From NCBI GenBank assembly GCA_002691835.1, contig NZJA01000119.1, positions 1 to 33,983 of the forward strand: a DNA stretch of 33,983 bases. The letters run 5' to 3'. Both the position numbers and the translations under genes were made by a program. How positions within the stretch are numbered: position 1 is the stretch's first letter; every line of letters begins with the position of its first letter. The notes under the pieces are model-generated. The model saw only the letters and a list, made by a program, of their open reading frames with translations. It had not been told where the DNA came from and did no database searches. The stretch comes from Planctomycetota bacterium. Lineage in GTDB: Bacteria; Planctomycetota; UBA8108; UBA1146. Positions 15,567 to 23,963 of the stretch are shown here, in pieces.

Positions 15567-17731
15567 TCCTTCTTGATGCGAAAAATATCGATGCTCACCG
15601 CATTTAACTCACGACTCTTAGGTGAAGCATGATATTGATGGCAGAAGAGACAGTCATCTTGCACTGCTTGTCCATGACAACTGGTACATGAATCCATTTT
15701 CACTGACAACCAATCATGGCCAGAGGCTGAAGGCTTCTCTCTGGGTTCATGACAAGTATTACACTGAAGAGAATCGTCACTGAATACATGCGATGCGTGA
15801 CTGAAGCGCGTAAAAATATTCGCGTCGGAAGTAGCGCGAGCTCCCCAATGCGCATCCCCTGACTCGACTGAGACCCCCGAATGGCACTTGCTGCACCGTC
15901 CTGGAGAATTCTCGCTCAGGAGTAGTGAAAGAATTTCACGGGAGTTTTCATCCTCTGAGTAGTGAGCAAGCTCGGCCTGCAACCAAGCCATCAAAAATGG
16001 ATCTGCATGCTGGACAGATTTGTACAAGATCACGCCAGCATCTTCATACCAGCCTCCAAGGTTGGCCCAATCTCTGCCACGTGTCATTTCAGAAAGTGAA
16101 TAAGATTTTTTATCATTGTTGACTGAGTTGAGGCTCGGATCATCCACGGAATCTTCTCCGAGGAGGTCATCTTCTTCTAACAATAGATCCGCATCGTCTT
16201 CTCCAAGGAGATCTTCATCCATCAATAGATCAGCTTCTTCATTCAAAAGATCATCCTCTTCGCCAAGAAGATCATCCTCGTCCAGCAGGAGGTCATCCTC
16301 TTCAGCAAGAAGGTCGTCTTCTTCCAACAACAGATCGTCTTCCAATAAGAGATCATCGACTGGCTTTTCGATGGCACTGCCGTTGGCCTTGGGATCTTTT
16401 GGCTTGGAGTCAGGAGTCTCTTTTTCTTTAGTCACAGAGAGGCCTTTTTGGAATCTGTTCAACTCCTGATCCAGCTCAGGAAACCAACGCTCCTGGACCT
16501 TGATCAATAAGGCCCGGGGGAATTGCCCTGATAGCCTGATGAGATCATCTGACGACCAACCGTTGGAATTCTCAGGCAACATCTTGCTAATCCATGACCG
16601 AAGGTCGTGAAGCATGTCTTCCATGAATGCTCGCTTGATCTCCATAACAAATTCCTGAACCTGCTTCACTCTTGCTGGATTACCCGGTTCATCGACTTCA
16701 ATCTCAGGCGTCGCCATGAAGTCACCAAAATCACCAACCAGCGCACTGTTTGTGTACCAACGTCGAGTCCAGGGCGTCAATTCGAGAGCATCGATGTATG
16801 GCCAATCTCCGACACCCATGCCCCCTTCCTCCATCTGCTCCAGTCCAAATATCGTAGGAAGGGTAAAGAATTTGATAGGCTCACTTTTAGCGATATCCGA
16901 GGAATGACAACTTCCGCACGACTCCTCAAATGGACGAAGTCCCATGGCTCCTGTCGAGGGTTCAATCTGATGGCAACCTGAACAGGTTTCAGGAGCATGA
17001 TCCGGTTCCGCCTTGAAATGCCTCAGTGCATGATCCGAATGGCTAAAAGCGAAATTCCTGACTCGATTCCCATAATCCTCTGAGAACTCAGGGTGGCCAG
17101 CCGAGAAACTGCTGAAATGCTGCTGATGACACGTTTGGCAACGAGAGTCTGAAAGGATGAAGCCATCTTTTTCATGACCATGCTCCGAGTGACAAGTGGA
17201 ACATTCTGTTGTCTCCATGAATGGTTCAACTTCTGAGAAGCCACTGCTCTCGCGAAGTTCCTTTGGAGAAACACCATGAGCATGCATCGCATTTGAATCT
17301 TGAGTGTGACACTGAAGGCAACCCTCACTCCCAAGAGTATCCCCAGTGCCATGCCAGGCACTGGAAAAAATTCCGCTCCAGGAAGTCAGTTCTTCTGAAT
17401 GGCAAGAACTGCATTCGAATCGCGCGTGAACTTGTGAAAGAGGACCTGGAGAAATCAACTCTCCCTCAAAATTTGCTCCGTTCTTTTCTCCAGCAGCAAA
17501 GACCAGAAACAGTCCTCCGAGAAAAAGAAGAAACACCCTTTTTTGCACAATTTTCCGAGAGTGCCCCTCACTGATCCGAGGAAAGCAACCCGCTTGACCA
17601 TGGGGGCATGTGCCGGAAGAGCTCGGACCACTCGAACACGGAGACTCACTATTTCCACAAACATACGATCGATCAGGTCGCAGGTAGTGCGTCGTTTTTG
17701 AATCAAATTTTCCACGAGATTCCCCACTCAT
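15563..17731 (-). CDS. Decahaem cytochrome c with acidic DDLL repeat and Cys-rich N-terminal extension
   Basis: A 722-residue protein with ten CXXCH motifs: six in the N-terminal half (Cys107, 138, 177, 198, 250, 272) and four near the C-terminus (Cys613, 657, 682, 694). They are separated by a soluble region and an Asp/Glu-Leu repeat (about 458-527, 'DDLLLEEDDLL'). A hydrophobic segment at about 65-80 should serve as an export signal or anchor. Before it lies a 60-residue stretch with four Cys (25, 32, 42, 49; 'TCPHGQAGC') that would remain cytoplasmic. The ATG overlaps the stop of the b-type membrane gene (ATGA), supporting the long start. The only alternatives before the haem region are GTG codons at residues 62 and 66. 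It is the last gene of the seven-gene redox operon and probably the periplasmic or surface electron carrier. No catalytic-type CXXCK motif is present. Confidence 0.93.
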   Translation of the reverse strand: MSGESRGKFDSKTTHYLRPDRSYVCGNSESPCSSGPSSSGTCPHGQAGCFPRISEGHSRKIVQKRVFLLFLGGLFLVFAAGEKNGANFEGELISPGPLSQVHARFECSSCHSEELTSWSGIFSSAWHGTGDTLGSEGCLQCHTQDSNAMHAHGVSPKELRESSGFSEVEPFMETTECSTCHSEHGHEKDGFILSDSRCQTCHQQHFSSFSAGHPEFSEDYGNRVRNFAFSHSDHALRHFKAEPDHAPETCSGCHQIEPSTGAMGLRPFEESCGSCHSSDIAKSEPIKFFTLPTIFGLEQMEEGGMGVGDWPYIDALELTPWTRRWYTNSALVGDFGDFMATPEIEVDEPGNPARVKQVQEFVMEIKRAFMEDMLHDLRSWISKMLPENSNGWSSDDLIRLSGQFPRALLIKVQERWFPELDQELNRFQKGLSVTKEKETPDSKPKDPKANGSAIEKPVDDLLLEDDLLLEEDDLLAEEDDLLLDEDDLLGEEDDLLNEEADLLMDEDLLGEDDADLLLEEDDLLGEDSVDDPSLNSVNNDKKSYSLSEMTRGRDWANLGGWYEDAGVILYKSVQHADPFLMAWLQAELAHYSEDENSREILSLLLSENSPGRCSKCHSGVSVESGDAHWGARATSDANIFTRFSHASHVFSDDSLQCNTCHEPREKPSASGHDWLSVKMDSCTSCHGQAVQDDCLFCHQYHASPKSRELNAVSIDIFRIKKD
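16148..16363 (-). repeat. Acidic DDLL-type tandem repeat inside the decahaem cytochrome
   Basis: About 70 residues consist of imperfect units of the form D/E-D-D-L-L-x-E. At DNA level they are imperfect repeats of about 15-21 bases rich in 'gaagatgatctt'-like codons. A similar repeat occurs in the pentahaem cytochrome at the other end of the operon. Confidence 0.9.
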
Positions 17732-18555
17732 CTGCTACCCCCGGCACTAAACGCCATGACAAGAATCACATGAAGACTGATCAATAAGATCATGGCACTC
17801 GTCAAAGGTAAATGAACGAGGAGCCAGCCTCTCAGCCAGCGCTGTCGAATCATATGAAGATCCAGCTTCTCTTTTTCCTGAATCATTCTCTGAACTCGTA
17901 TGAACTGTTGCGATGAAAAAAGAACCACCGGAGAACCATAAGCTTGAATTTGATGCACGATTCTGCGTGAGATTCCAAACTCTGGATGGATTCTAGGTGG
18001 AATCAATCCGCAACCGGAAGCGAGATAGGGTCTTATCACCTCAAAATAGCAGTCAATCAGAACGCGATTCAGCTCTGCCGAATCGAGAGTCTCTATCCAC
18101 TGATCGCCCTCCATTCGCAATCTTGACAAATCATCCGGAATTCTGGATTGATTCGACTCGCGCCCATCGTTTCGCATCTCCCCCGGAAGGCCTCGCATCA
18201 GCAACCAGCCCAAAAATCCCGAGAACAGCAACAAAGCATACAAAACGTATAAAAAGCTTTCAAAAAGGCCACCAGGAAAACGATAGCCCACATGTTCAAA
18301 AAACAATGCAGTACTAATCGCTCCAAATCCTAAATGAAGTTGAAGCCATGTCCTGGTTTTCCCTACTGGAAGAAAGGGAACTTTTTTTCGCACCCCGTAG
18401 ATACCCAGGACAACAAAGCTCCCCAGTAAAAACCACCCACTATAAACTGCCGAATTCAATAGCGCGGTTTTTGCCGTTTCGATGTAATAAAAACTAAACA
18501 CCCACGTGAAAATGACCAACATTAAGATCCCGGCATGAGGCATTCTCAACTTCAT
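17728..18555 (-). CDS. Probable di-haem b-type membrane cytochrome with large soluble insertion
   Basis: A 275-residue integral membrane protein with about five membrane segments (roughly 8-25, 38-54, 68-90, 98-121 and 243-269). Two His pairs have exactly 14-residue spacing on membrane helices: His74/His88 and His248/His262. This is the spacing that holds two stacked b haems in cytochrome b-type four-helix bundles. A soluble segment of about 120 residues separates the fourth and fifth helices, which is unusual. ATGA overlaps join it to the ferredoxin gene upstream and the decahaem gene downstream. I infer a quinone-linked membrane subunit carrying electrons between the cytoplasmic ferredoxin and the periplasmic cytochromes. 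I do not recognise the exact family. Confidence 0.8.
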   Translation of the reverse strand: MKLRMPHAGILMLVIFTWVFSFYYIETAKTALLNSAVYSGWFLLGSFVVLGIYGVRKKVPFLPVGKTRTWLQLHLGFGAISTALFFEHVGYRFPGGLFESFLYVLYALLLFSGFLGWLLMRGLPGEMRNDGRESNQSRIPDDLSRLRMEGDQWIETLDSAELNRVLIDCYFEVIRPYLASGCGLIPPRIHPEFGISRRIVHQIQAYGSPVVLFSSQQFIRVQRMIQEKEKLDLHMIRQRWLRGWLLVHLPLTSAMILLISLHVILVMAFSAGGSR

Positions 18556-20231
18556 CCCGTAATCCCCTCAACAACTTTCGAAACGCCGGCAACATCAGAA
18601 AAATTCACCCGATGAAGAGCATCATGTGGGCAAGCATTCACACAAGCAGGCCCCGAAGGCTGATCGATGCAGAGATCGCACTTCGTCGCCTTGAGTACAG
18701 GTTTACCCGTTTCAATATCGATGACAGGTTCACCTTTTGCATCGTGAACTTCAACTGTACGAATATTGTCGTATGGACAAGATTCAACACAGGAAGCGCA
18801 GCCAATGCATTCGTTACGAGTGATCACGACGCTTCCGGTTGTTGGCTCCCGATGAATTGCACCAGTCGGGCATCCGACAAGACAAACCGGATCAATACAG
18901 TGCATGCAGGCATTGGCCACCAATAGCTTGGCGTGACGGTATCCCTCACGAATAAATCGAGGATTGCCATCATGGGTCACAGCACATGCTTTGACACAAT
19001 CATCACAGTCAGTGCAACGATTTAGATCTATCACCATCGTCTGATTACCGTTGACAATTCTTCTGTTAAGAAAGAAATCGAGAAGCTCTGTCGAAATCAG
19101 GCTTTTTTCGGATTGTACCTGTGAGATCTTGTTTTCTTTTAGCTCCGGTAACACATGCTCAATGAATTCATTGGTTGGAATCACCACCAAGTCGATGGCC
19201 CCTACCGCCCGAATAGTTCTCAACGCAGACATCGCCTTGCCGGAATTCGTGAGCTTCATTAACTCTTCAACTCCATAGACGTCTCCAGGTCTTAGGTAGC
19301 CGACAGTCTTTTCTTCATTGCCTTCTTTATGGGTAACCCTTGCAAATCCGCTGAGCAGCACGTAAAGCCCGTCGAGATGCTGATCCTGTTGAAGAATCAT
19401 CGATTCCCGATCGATCATTGAAGATTGGGAGTTAAGGATTTTCCGAAAGTTTCTGTTCCAATGCTCAGATCCCCAACGCTCAAAGATGCTTTTAGCAGAC
19501 AATGTTCGCTGAACGGATTCAGGAATCTCATTAAGGAGACGAATTCCAGTAAAGATCTGATGCCTTCTGTCCCCAATCAGATCTTCGAGGTAGTGACTAA
19601 ACTCTTTCGAGTTTTTTAAAATCTCTCGGACTCCTTGCCAACGAATCTCAAGGAGCTTGCTCGAAGTCTCTGCAAAGATAGAAGCCGTTCTGGGGCTTCT
19701 TCTAAGGGCTGCGATTTCACCGAAGATTTCGCCCAATCCAATTCTGCGAGTCAGGTTCTCTTCGATGTAAGTTTTGAGATCCACCTCAAGACGAGGTATA
19801 GACAATTTCGTTGAATAACCGCCGCCAGAATCGGTATCCAGCTGCTCAACGTGGCGACTGTTCCTGAATAGTTGGCTCAAAGCAGAAAGCCAACTTCTCT
19901 TTCGAGAGATTTTCTTTCTGGCGAAGTACTTCTCCCCCGCCTCTTCAAGATTGACTCTTACAGATCCCTCAAGCGGAATCAGTACAGACCCGCCAAAATC
20001 GCCTTTACGAAGAATGATCTCCGAAGGCTCGTATTCGACAATTCGTGCGTCGAGCTGAAGAATCGATTCGAACGATTTGCCTCTGGATTCACATTCGTCC
20101 CAGGCTATCGACAGAACTGAGTTGTACCGAACCCAATTAAGGACACCTTCGGGAATAGCTTCCTTGCTGAAGCAGTTCCCCCGGGAATCCTCTTCGTCAC
20201 CATAGGTACCGAGCCCGGCCACTGAACTCAT
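18552..20231 (-). CDS. Fusion of two cyclic-nucleotide-binding folds with a four-[4Fe-4S] ferredoxin domain
   Basis: A 559-residue protein with no signal peptide, so cytoplasmic. The first cNMP-binding fold (about 60-210) contains an intact phosphate-binding cassette, 'FGEIAALRRSPRTAS' (170-184), and a ~60-residue insertion (about 100-160). The second fold (about 270-365) has lost the equivalent Arg and is probably degenerate. The C-terminal part is a DmsB/HycB-type ferredoxin with 16 Cys in four groups: 406/409/412/416, 442/445/450/454, 475/478/481/485 and 518/521/530/534. Partners of this ferredoxin type relay electrons to a membrane b subunit, here encoded next with an ATGA overlap. AGGAG lies eight bases before the ATG. 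The fusion suggests electron flow gated by cAMP, c-di-AMP or a similar ligand, but that is inference. Confidence 0.93.
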   Translation of the reverse strand: MSSVAGLGTYGDEEDSRGNCFSKEAIPEGVLNWVRYNSVLSIAWDECESRGKSFESILQLDARIVEYEPSEIILRKGDFGGSVLIPLEGSVRVNLEEAGEKYFARKKISRKRSWLSALSQLFRNSRHVEQLDTDSGGGYSTKLSIPRLEVDLKTYIEENLTRRIGLGEIFGEIAALRRSPRTASIFAETSSKLLEIRWQGVREILKNSKEFSHYLEDLIGDRRHQIFTGIRLLNEIPESVQRTLSAKSIFERWGSEHWNRNFRKILNSQSSMIDRESMILQQDQHLDGLYVLLSGFARVTHKEGNEEKTVGYLRPGDVYGVEELMKLTNSGKAMSALRTIRAVGAIDLVVIPTNEFIEHVLPELKENKISQVQSEKSLISTELLDFFLNRRIVNGNQTMVIDLNRCTDCDDCVKACAVTHDGNPRFIREGYRHAKLLVANACMHCIDPVCLVGCPTGAIHREPTTGSVVITRNECIGCASCVESCPYDNIRTVEVHDAKGEPVIDIETGKPVLKATKCDLCIDQPSGPACVNACPHDALHRVNFSDVAGVSKVVEGITG

Positions 20232-20242
20232 TCAGATTACTC

Positions 20243-21244
20243 CTATTTGTAGTCTTTCTGTTTCGGAAGCAGGTCGTCGAGGCCAGAAAGGTCAGCGCCG
20301 TCAGAGGTGGCTGCAATCATATCGAGCGAGAGCGTGATGACACCCGCGGCCTCGATGATAGCTTCCTGATTCTTCAGACTCATTTTCAGTTTCCCTACTG
20401 CATTTAATGCCTTGAGGAGCTCTGGATGCTTCGTCGCCGCTGTCGCTGCAGCCAACTTCTGTCGCAAAGCCCCAACTCTGCGTGCATTCGCTTTTGCGTA
20501 ATTACCCACTTCTTTAGCCGTTCCGACAGTCTTCAGAACGAGCTCCATCTCCGCAAGTATCCCGACGACATACAACAATCTTTGGCGCTCAACGGAAGCA
20601 ATCTTGTTCTCACTACCTTTGGTGTAGAAATTGTTGTGTCGAATATTTCCTTGGCTCCATGAAACCAGTTCAAAATCAGAGCCAGCAGGATGCCCTCCGA
20701 CATTGACAAGATCTTCATGCGGAACAACATGGCAGCTGACACAATTACGAGCGATATCGGCAATCATTGTCGGCCTCAACATGCCAGCGGCCTCCGAAGC
20801 TTTCCACCGTCTGGAGATTTCATCTTCCGTTTCCTGGCCTTCTTCCTTGCCACTGAACTCGCCGTGCAACTTAACCCAACCCATCCCGGCTCCATGGCAT
20901 GACTCACATGAAACCCCCGAAGACGGTTTCAGTTTTTCATCTTCCCAATGGTTCGTGGCATGGCAGTCCAGACAAAGGCTCTCGCTCTTAATCCGCTTGA
21001 TTCCCATTTTCTTGGCAATCTCGCGCCCCTTTTCACTGCGGGGCATATCAGTGATCGATCCGTGATGAATCGTCTTCTCCCAAACTGAGGCGGAGTGCGT
21101 ATGACATTCTGTACATTCAGAAGCACCAACAATCGCCTTGGGATCAAAGCCTGGACCTGTTTGAAGTTGTGTTTTTTTTGCTTCCTGACCTACTCCGACC
21201 ATCACCATGGTCGCGAGCACGAGCACGATCAGATTCTGTAACAT
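20243..21244 (-). CDS. Exported tetrahaem cytochrome c, c554-like
   Basis: A 333-residue protein with a signal peptide (MLQNLIVLVLATMVMVGVGQ). It has four CXXCH motifs at Cys44, 91, 113 and 168, in the spacing of cytochrome c554/multihaem carriers ('GASECTECHTHSASVWEKT' opening, then 'CLDCH...SGVSCESCHGAG'). A helical region without haem motifs follows (about 215-315). The C-terminus reads 'DLSGLDDLLPKQKDYK', a single copy of the DDLL element repeated in the two larger cytochromes of the operon. GAGG precedes the start. The gene ends 11 bases before the ferredoxin gene. It is likely a periplasmic electron shuttle. Confidence 0.92.
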   Translation of the reverse strand: MLQNLIVLVLATMVMVGVGQEAKKTQLQTGPGFDPKAIVGASECTECHTHSASVWEKTIHHGSITDMPRSEKGREIAKKMGIKRIKSESLCLDCHATNHWEDEKLKPSSGVSCESCHGAGMGWVKLHGEFSGKEEGQETEDEISRRWKASEAAGMLRPTMIADIARNCVSCHVVPHEDLVNVGGHPAGSDFELVSWSQGNIRHNNFYTKGSENKIASVERQRLLYVVGILAEMELVLKTVGTAKEVGNYAKANARRVGALRQKLAAATAATKHPELLKALNAVGKLKMSLKNQEAIIEAAGVITLSLDMIAATSDGADLSGLDDLLPKQKDYK

Positions 21245-21332
21245 TATTCGCCTCTTTCTTTTTTCGTCTTGTTTGAATCAGGCTGATTTTAAAACACCGG
21301 CATAGAGAACTAATCTTGGAGAGCCGATGCGA

Positions 21333-22565
21333 TCACACCTCCACTTTGATGTCTCCATCTGGAATGCCTACGCAAGTCAGGCAATGACCTTCATCTGGAT
21401 CAGCTGTCGGATCTTCTTCGTATTTTACTTTCCCTGAAATCAATCGCACCTGACAGGTTCCGCAACTTCCGGACCTGCAACCACTGTCGATTTCGATATC
21501 GTTTTCCTCGGCCATTTCAAGAATGGAGGATTCGCCATCCCACTGAATCGCCTGGGAGCCAAAATCAATGGTGGCCTGACCTGAAGCGTCTTCAGTTGCC
21601 ACCTTTTTCTTTTTGACAGATGCGGGACCAAAGGCTTCCATTTTCAAATCTCTGGATTGTATCCCTGCGGATTCCAAAGAAGGAACAAGAGCCTCCATCA
21701 TTGGCGGTGGTCCACAGATATAAACTTGCACATCAAGATGTCCGACAATTTCCTGGATAGCTTCCGCAGAAAGAAAACCAATACGTGCCCCCTCTGGAAG
21801 ATCAACACCATCTTCAGGGCTACTGAAAAACGTATGAAGATGAAGATGGTCTCGGACTTGTATCAGTTCGGTCAATCGATCAGCAAAAGCGTGATCTCTG
21901 TGACTTCTTACCGCATGAAACAAATGACACGTTCTCTGAAGGCCCTCTGAACAAATGGTTTCCAGCATGCTCAATAAGGGAGTGATTCCTATGCCTCCTG
22001 CGATGAGTACCGCAGGGCGGGAGTCCGCTCGATCAAGATAAAACTTTCCATTCGGCGCGCTCACTTCGATGATGGATCCCGTAGATAACTCCTCATGGAA
22101 ATACCCAGAGCCCTTCCCAGGTGGGAAATCAGTTCCCGGTGGAGCAGGGACCTTCTTAATCGAGACTCGATAAACATTGTCATTTGCGACGCCGGCACTC
22201 AGTGAGTAGGTCCGGATCGTTGGTTTCGATTCTCCCGGGACAGTAAACCTGAATCCAATATGTTGGCCAGGCTCAAAAGAACAGACCTGTCTGCCATCCA
22301 CGGGGCTCAGATAAAAAGAGCAGATGTCTTCCGCTTCCATCTGTTTGTTGATCACCGTGAATCTCCGGAAGCCTTTCCAGCGTCCAGAATGGTCGACCGA
22401 AGAGGCCACAGATTTTTTGTTGACGCTAACCTTCAGCTGCTCTGCTTTGTGCTTCAGAAAACTCGCTCTGGCAATCGCCTGCCGGATCGAAACGAAGACT
22501 CCAAAAGCAGCCTCCAGCAACACTACCCCGATGAGGGTTAACCCGGCTACATAGAAGATTTCCAT
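21333..22565 (-). CDS. Membrane-anchored FAD/NAD(P)-dependent reductase with C-terminal [2Fe-2S] ferredoxin
   Basis: A 410-residue protein. An N-terminal membrane helix (about 5-27) precedes a ferredoxin-reductase module. Its FAD motif is 'RTYSLS', followed by the NAD(P) motifs 'IAGGIGITPLLSML' and 'YICGPPPMMEAL'. A plant-type ferredoxin follows with 'CRSGSCGTC' (Cys363, 368, 371) and a fourth Cys at about 398. The domain order resembles Hcr and oxygenase reductases rather than NqrF, where the ferredoxin comes first. It should move electrons from NAD(P)H to a membrane or cytochrome partner, or the reverse. I choose the ATG at 22565 because AGGTG lies six bases before it; a GTG at 22574 directly after the preceding stop is the alternative. 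An 88-base gap separates it from the tetrahaem gene. Confidence 0.93.
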   Translation of the reverse strand: MEIFYVAGLTLIGVVLLEAAFGVFVSIRQAIARASFLKHKAEQLKVSVNKKSVASSVDHSGRWKGFRRFTVINKQMEAEDICSFYLSPVDGRQVCSFEPGQHIGFRFTVPGESKPTIRTYSLSAGVANDNVYRVSIKKVPAPPGTDFPPGKGSGYFHEELSTGSIIEVSAPNGKFYLDRADSRPAVLIAGGIGITPLLSMLETICSEGLQRTCHLFHAVRSHRDHAFADRLTELIQVRDHLHLHTFFSSPEDGVDLPEGARIGFLSAEAIQEIVGHLDVQVYICGPPPMMEALVPSLESAGIQSRDLKMEAFGPASVKKKKVATEDASGQATIDFGSQAIQWDGESSILEMAEENDIEIDSGCRSGSCGTCQVRLISGKVKYEEDPTADPDEGHCLTCVGIPDGDIKVEV

Positions 22566-22571
22566 TTGGTT

Positions 22572-22576
22572 CACCT
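22572..22576 (-). promoter_or_regulatory. Ribosome binding site favouring the ATG start of the reductase
   Basis: AGGTG overlaps the stop codon of the barrel gene and lies six bases before the ATG at 22565. This argues against the in-frame GTG at 22574. Confidence 0.65.
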
Positions 22577-23963
22577 AAAACCGAACCAGTATTTCTGCAC
22601 GAAGACCATGCCCGATATCCGAGCGCTCTTCTTTTTTAACGTAGGTATCCATCTGGAACATGGTTCTGCCATTCAACTTTTTCTGGTACCGGCCTCCAAC
22701 TGCCCCTGTAGCTGGGCCATCTCCTTCGAGAGCAGATCTCCCACCCATTTCAAAGACGAGATTCGAAGTGCCCTGATCGTAGCTCCACTGGTAACCCATA
22801 GAGCCTCCATAGGAGTCGTCGGCCCGATTGCCCAGAGCCGGCTTGTACCGACCCAACCCTGCTGCCGCAAAAAGAAGTCCTGCTTTTCCAAGAGGCCCAC
22901 CATTGGTTTCCCCTCTTGCTGCAGAAGCGTACTCATCGATCCCCAGGAAAAAAGTGGCGTAAGCCATATCAGAAGTTCCTATCGGGGTTTTGGATGCCTC
23001 TGCAAAGAACAGGGTTCCATCGCTGATTGCAGGGTTGTCGTCTTCCTCGGCAATAGAACTGCAGATTCTGAATGTGGTGTTATAGCTTTCTCCATCATAT
23101 TTGATCCGCTGAGAAGATCCCCAACCGAAGAACCATCCTGATCCGCCCTCAGCTATTGGAGCTTCGACATGCACCACATCCAAATCGATGGTGCTCTTGT
23201 AGGTATCCGCCTCTGCTGAGAAAGAAAGGTAACGCGAGCCCTCTGAGAGAAGGTTGTTATCCCTGCTCACTTCATCCCAGCCCGCAATTAAGGTCATGCG
23301 GGTCGTTGCGGTGCCCGGAACCGCCACGAAGCGAGTGATTCCAACCGCATCCATCATGTCGTTCACGAGAAGGCCATCTTGAAGATCTACCTTCCAGCGA
23401 CCCACACTAAAGCCGTAATCGAGCTTGCGGGTGCCATCTGGATCGAGCGCGGGAATCAGCTCAGAAAGTTCGCCCTCAAAGAAGAACGTCGTCAGGCGAG
23501 TATTGGTTTCATCTACCCAGCCCTCTTCACTCTCAGGTTCAAAGACGTATCGACTGAAGCTTCCCCGCTGATGCAAAGGCTGCATTCCTATGAGAAATCT
23601 TTCTGTTCCGTTCAACTGCAGGTTTCCGAAAATATCGAGCCTTTGCGCCCATTCAACAATACGTTCACCACTGCCCCCCGGGTCGACAAGGTTGACACCG
23701 GAGCGAAGGTTTCCGTAAACCCAAAATGAAGGTCGCCAAACGGCTCCCCCAGGAACATCAAATCCACGTTCCAGTCGACCGGTCGACATCAATCCAGGCC
23801 CGATTTGGATCAGAGGAGGATGAGGTTCAATCATTGATTCATCGAGAAGAGGAATCGGATAGTCCGGCAAACGGCTTGGACTCTCTTCTTCTTGAGCCAC
23901 TGTCAGGATCGGGAACAGGCATGCGAAAAACAGTGTTGGAATCATGGCTTGTCGCTGGTTCAT
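22575..23963 (-). CDS. Outer-membrane beta-barrel protein of the redox operon
   Basis: A 462-residue protein with a signal peptide (to about residue 23, ending TVAQ). The body alternates strands and turns rich in aromatic and Gly residues. It ends in 'GLRAEILVRF', a C-terminal Phe typical of outer-membrane barrels. No haem motifs and no N-terminal CXXC of the MtrB type. The length would allow roughly 16-18 strands. Its start overlaps the stop of the pentahaem gene (ATGA), and its stop directly abuts the reductase gene. The place between cytochrome genes suggests a porin partner that lets a cytochrome or substrate cross the outer membrane. No family name can be assigned from sequence alone. 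Confidence 0.82.
   Translation of the reverse strand: MNQRQAMIPTLFFACLFPILTVAQEEESPSRLPDYPIPLLDESMIEPHPPLIQIGPGLMSTGRLERGFDVPGGAVWRPSFWVYGNLRSGVNLVDPGGSGERIVEWAQRLDIFGNLQLNGTERFLIGMQPLHQRGSFSRYVFEPESEEGWVDETNTRLTTFFFEGELSELIPALDPDGTRKLDYGFSVGRWKVDLQDGLLVNDMMDAVGITRFVAVPGTATTRMTLIAGWDEVSRDNNLLSEGSRYLSFSAEADTYKSTIDLDVVHVEAPIAEGGSGWFFGWGSSQRIKYDGESYNTTFRICSSIAEEDDNPAISDGTLFFAEASKTPIGTSDMAYATFFLGIDEYASAARGETNGGPLGKAGLLFAAAGLGRYKPALGNRADDSYGGSMGYQWSYDQGTSNLVFEMGGRSALEGDGPATGAVGGRYQKKLNGRTMFQMDTYVKKEERSDIGHGLRAEILVRF

Noticed and set aside
16116..16469. Ser/Arg-rich open frame on the plus strand
   Set aside because: It is the complement of the acidic DDLL repeat in the decahaem cytochrome, not a gene.
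21333..22565. NqrF subunit of a sodium-pumping NADH dehydrogenase
   Set aside because: The ferredoxin domain is at the C-terminus rather than after the membrane helix, and no other nqr genes are present.
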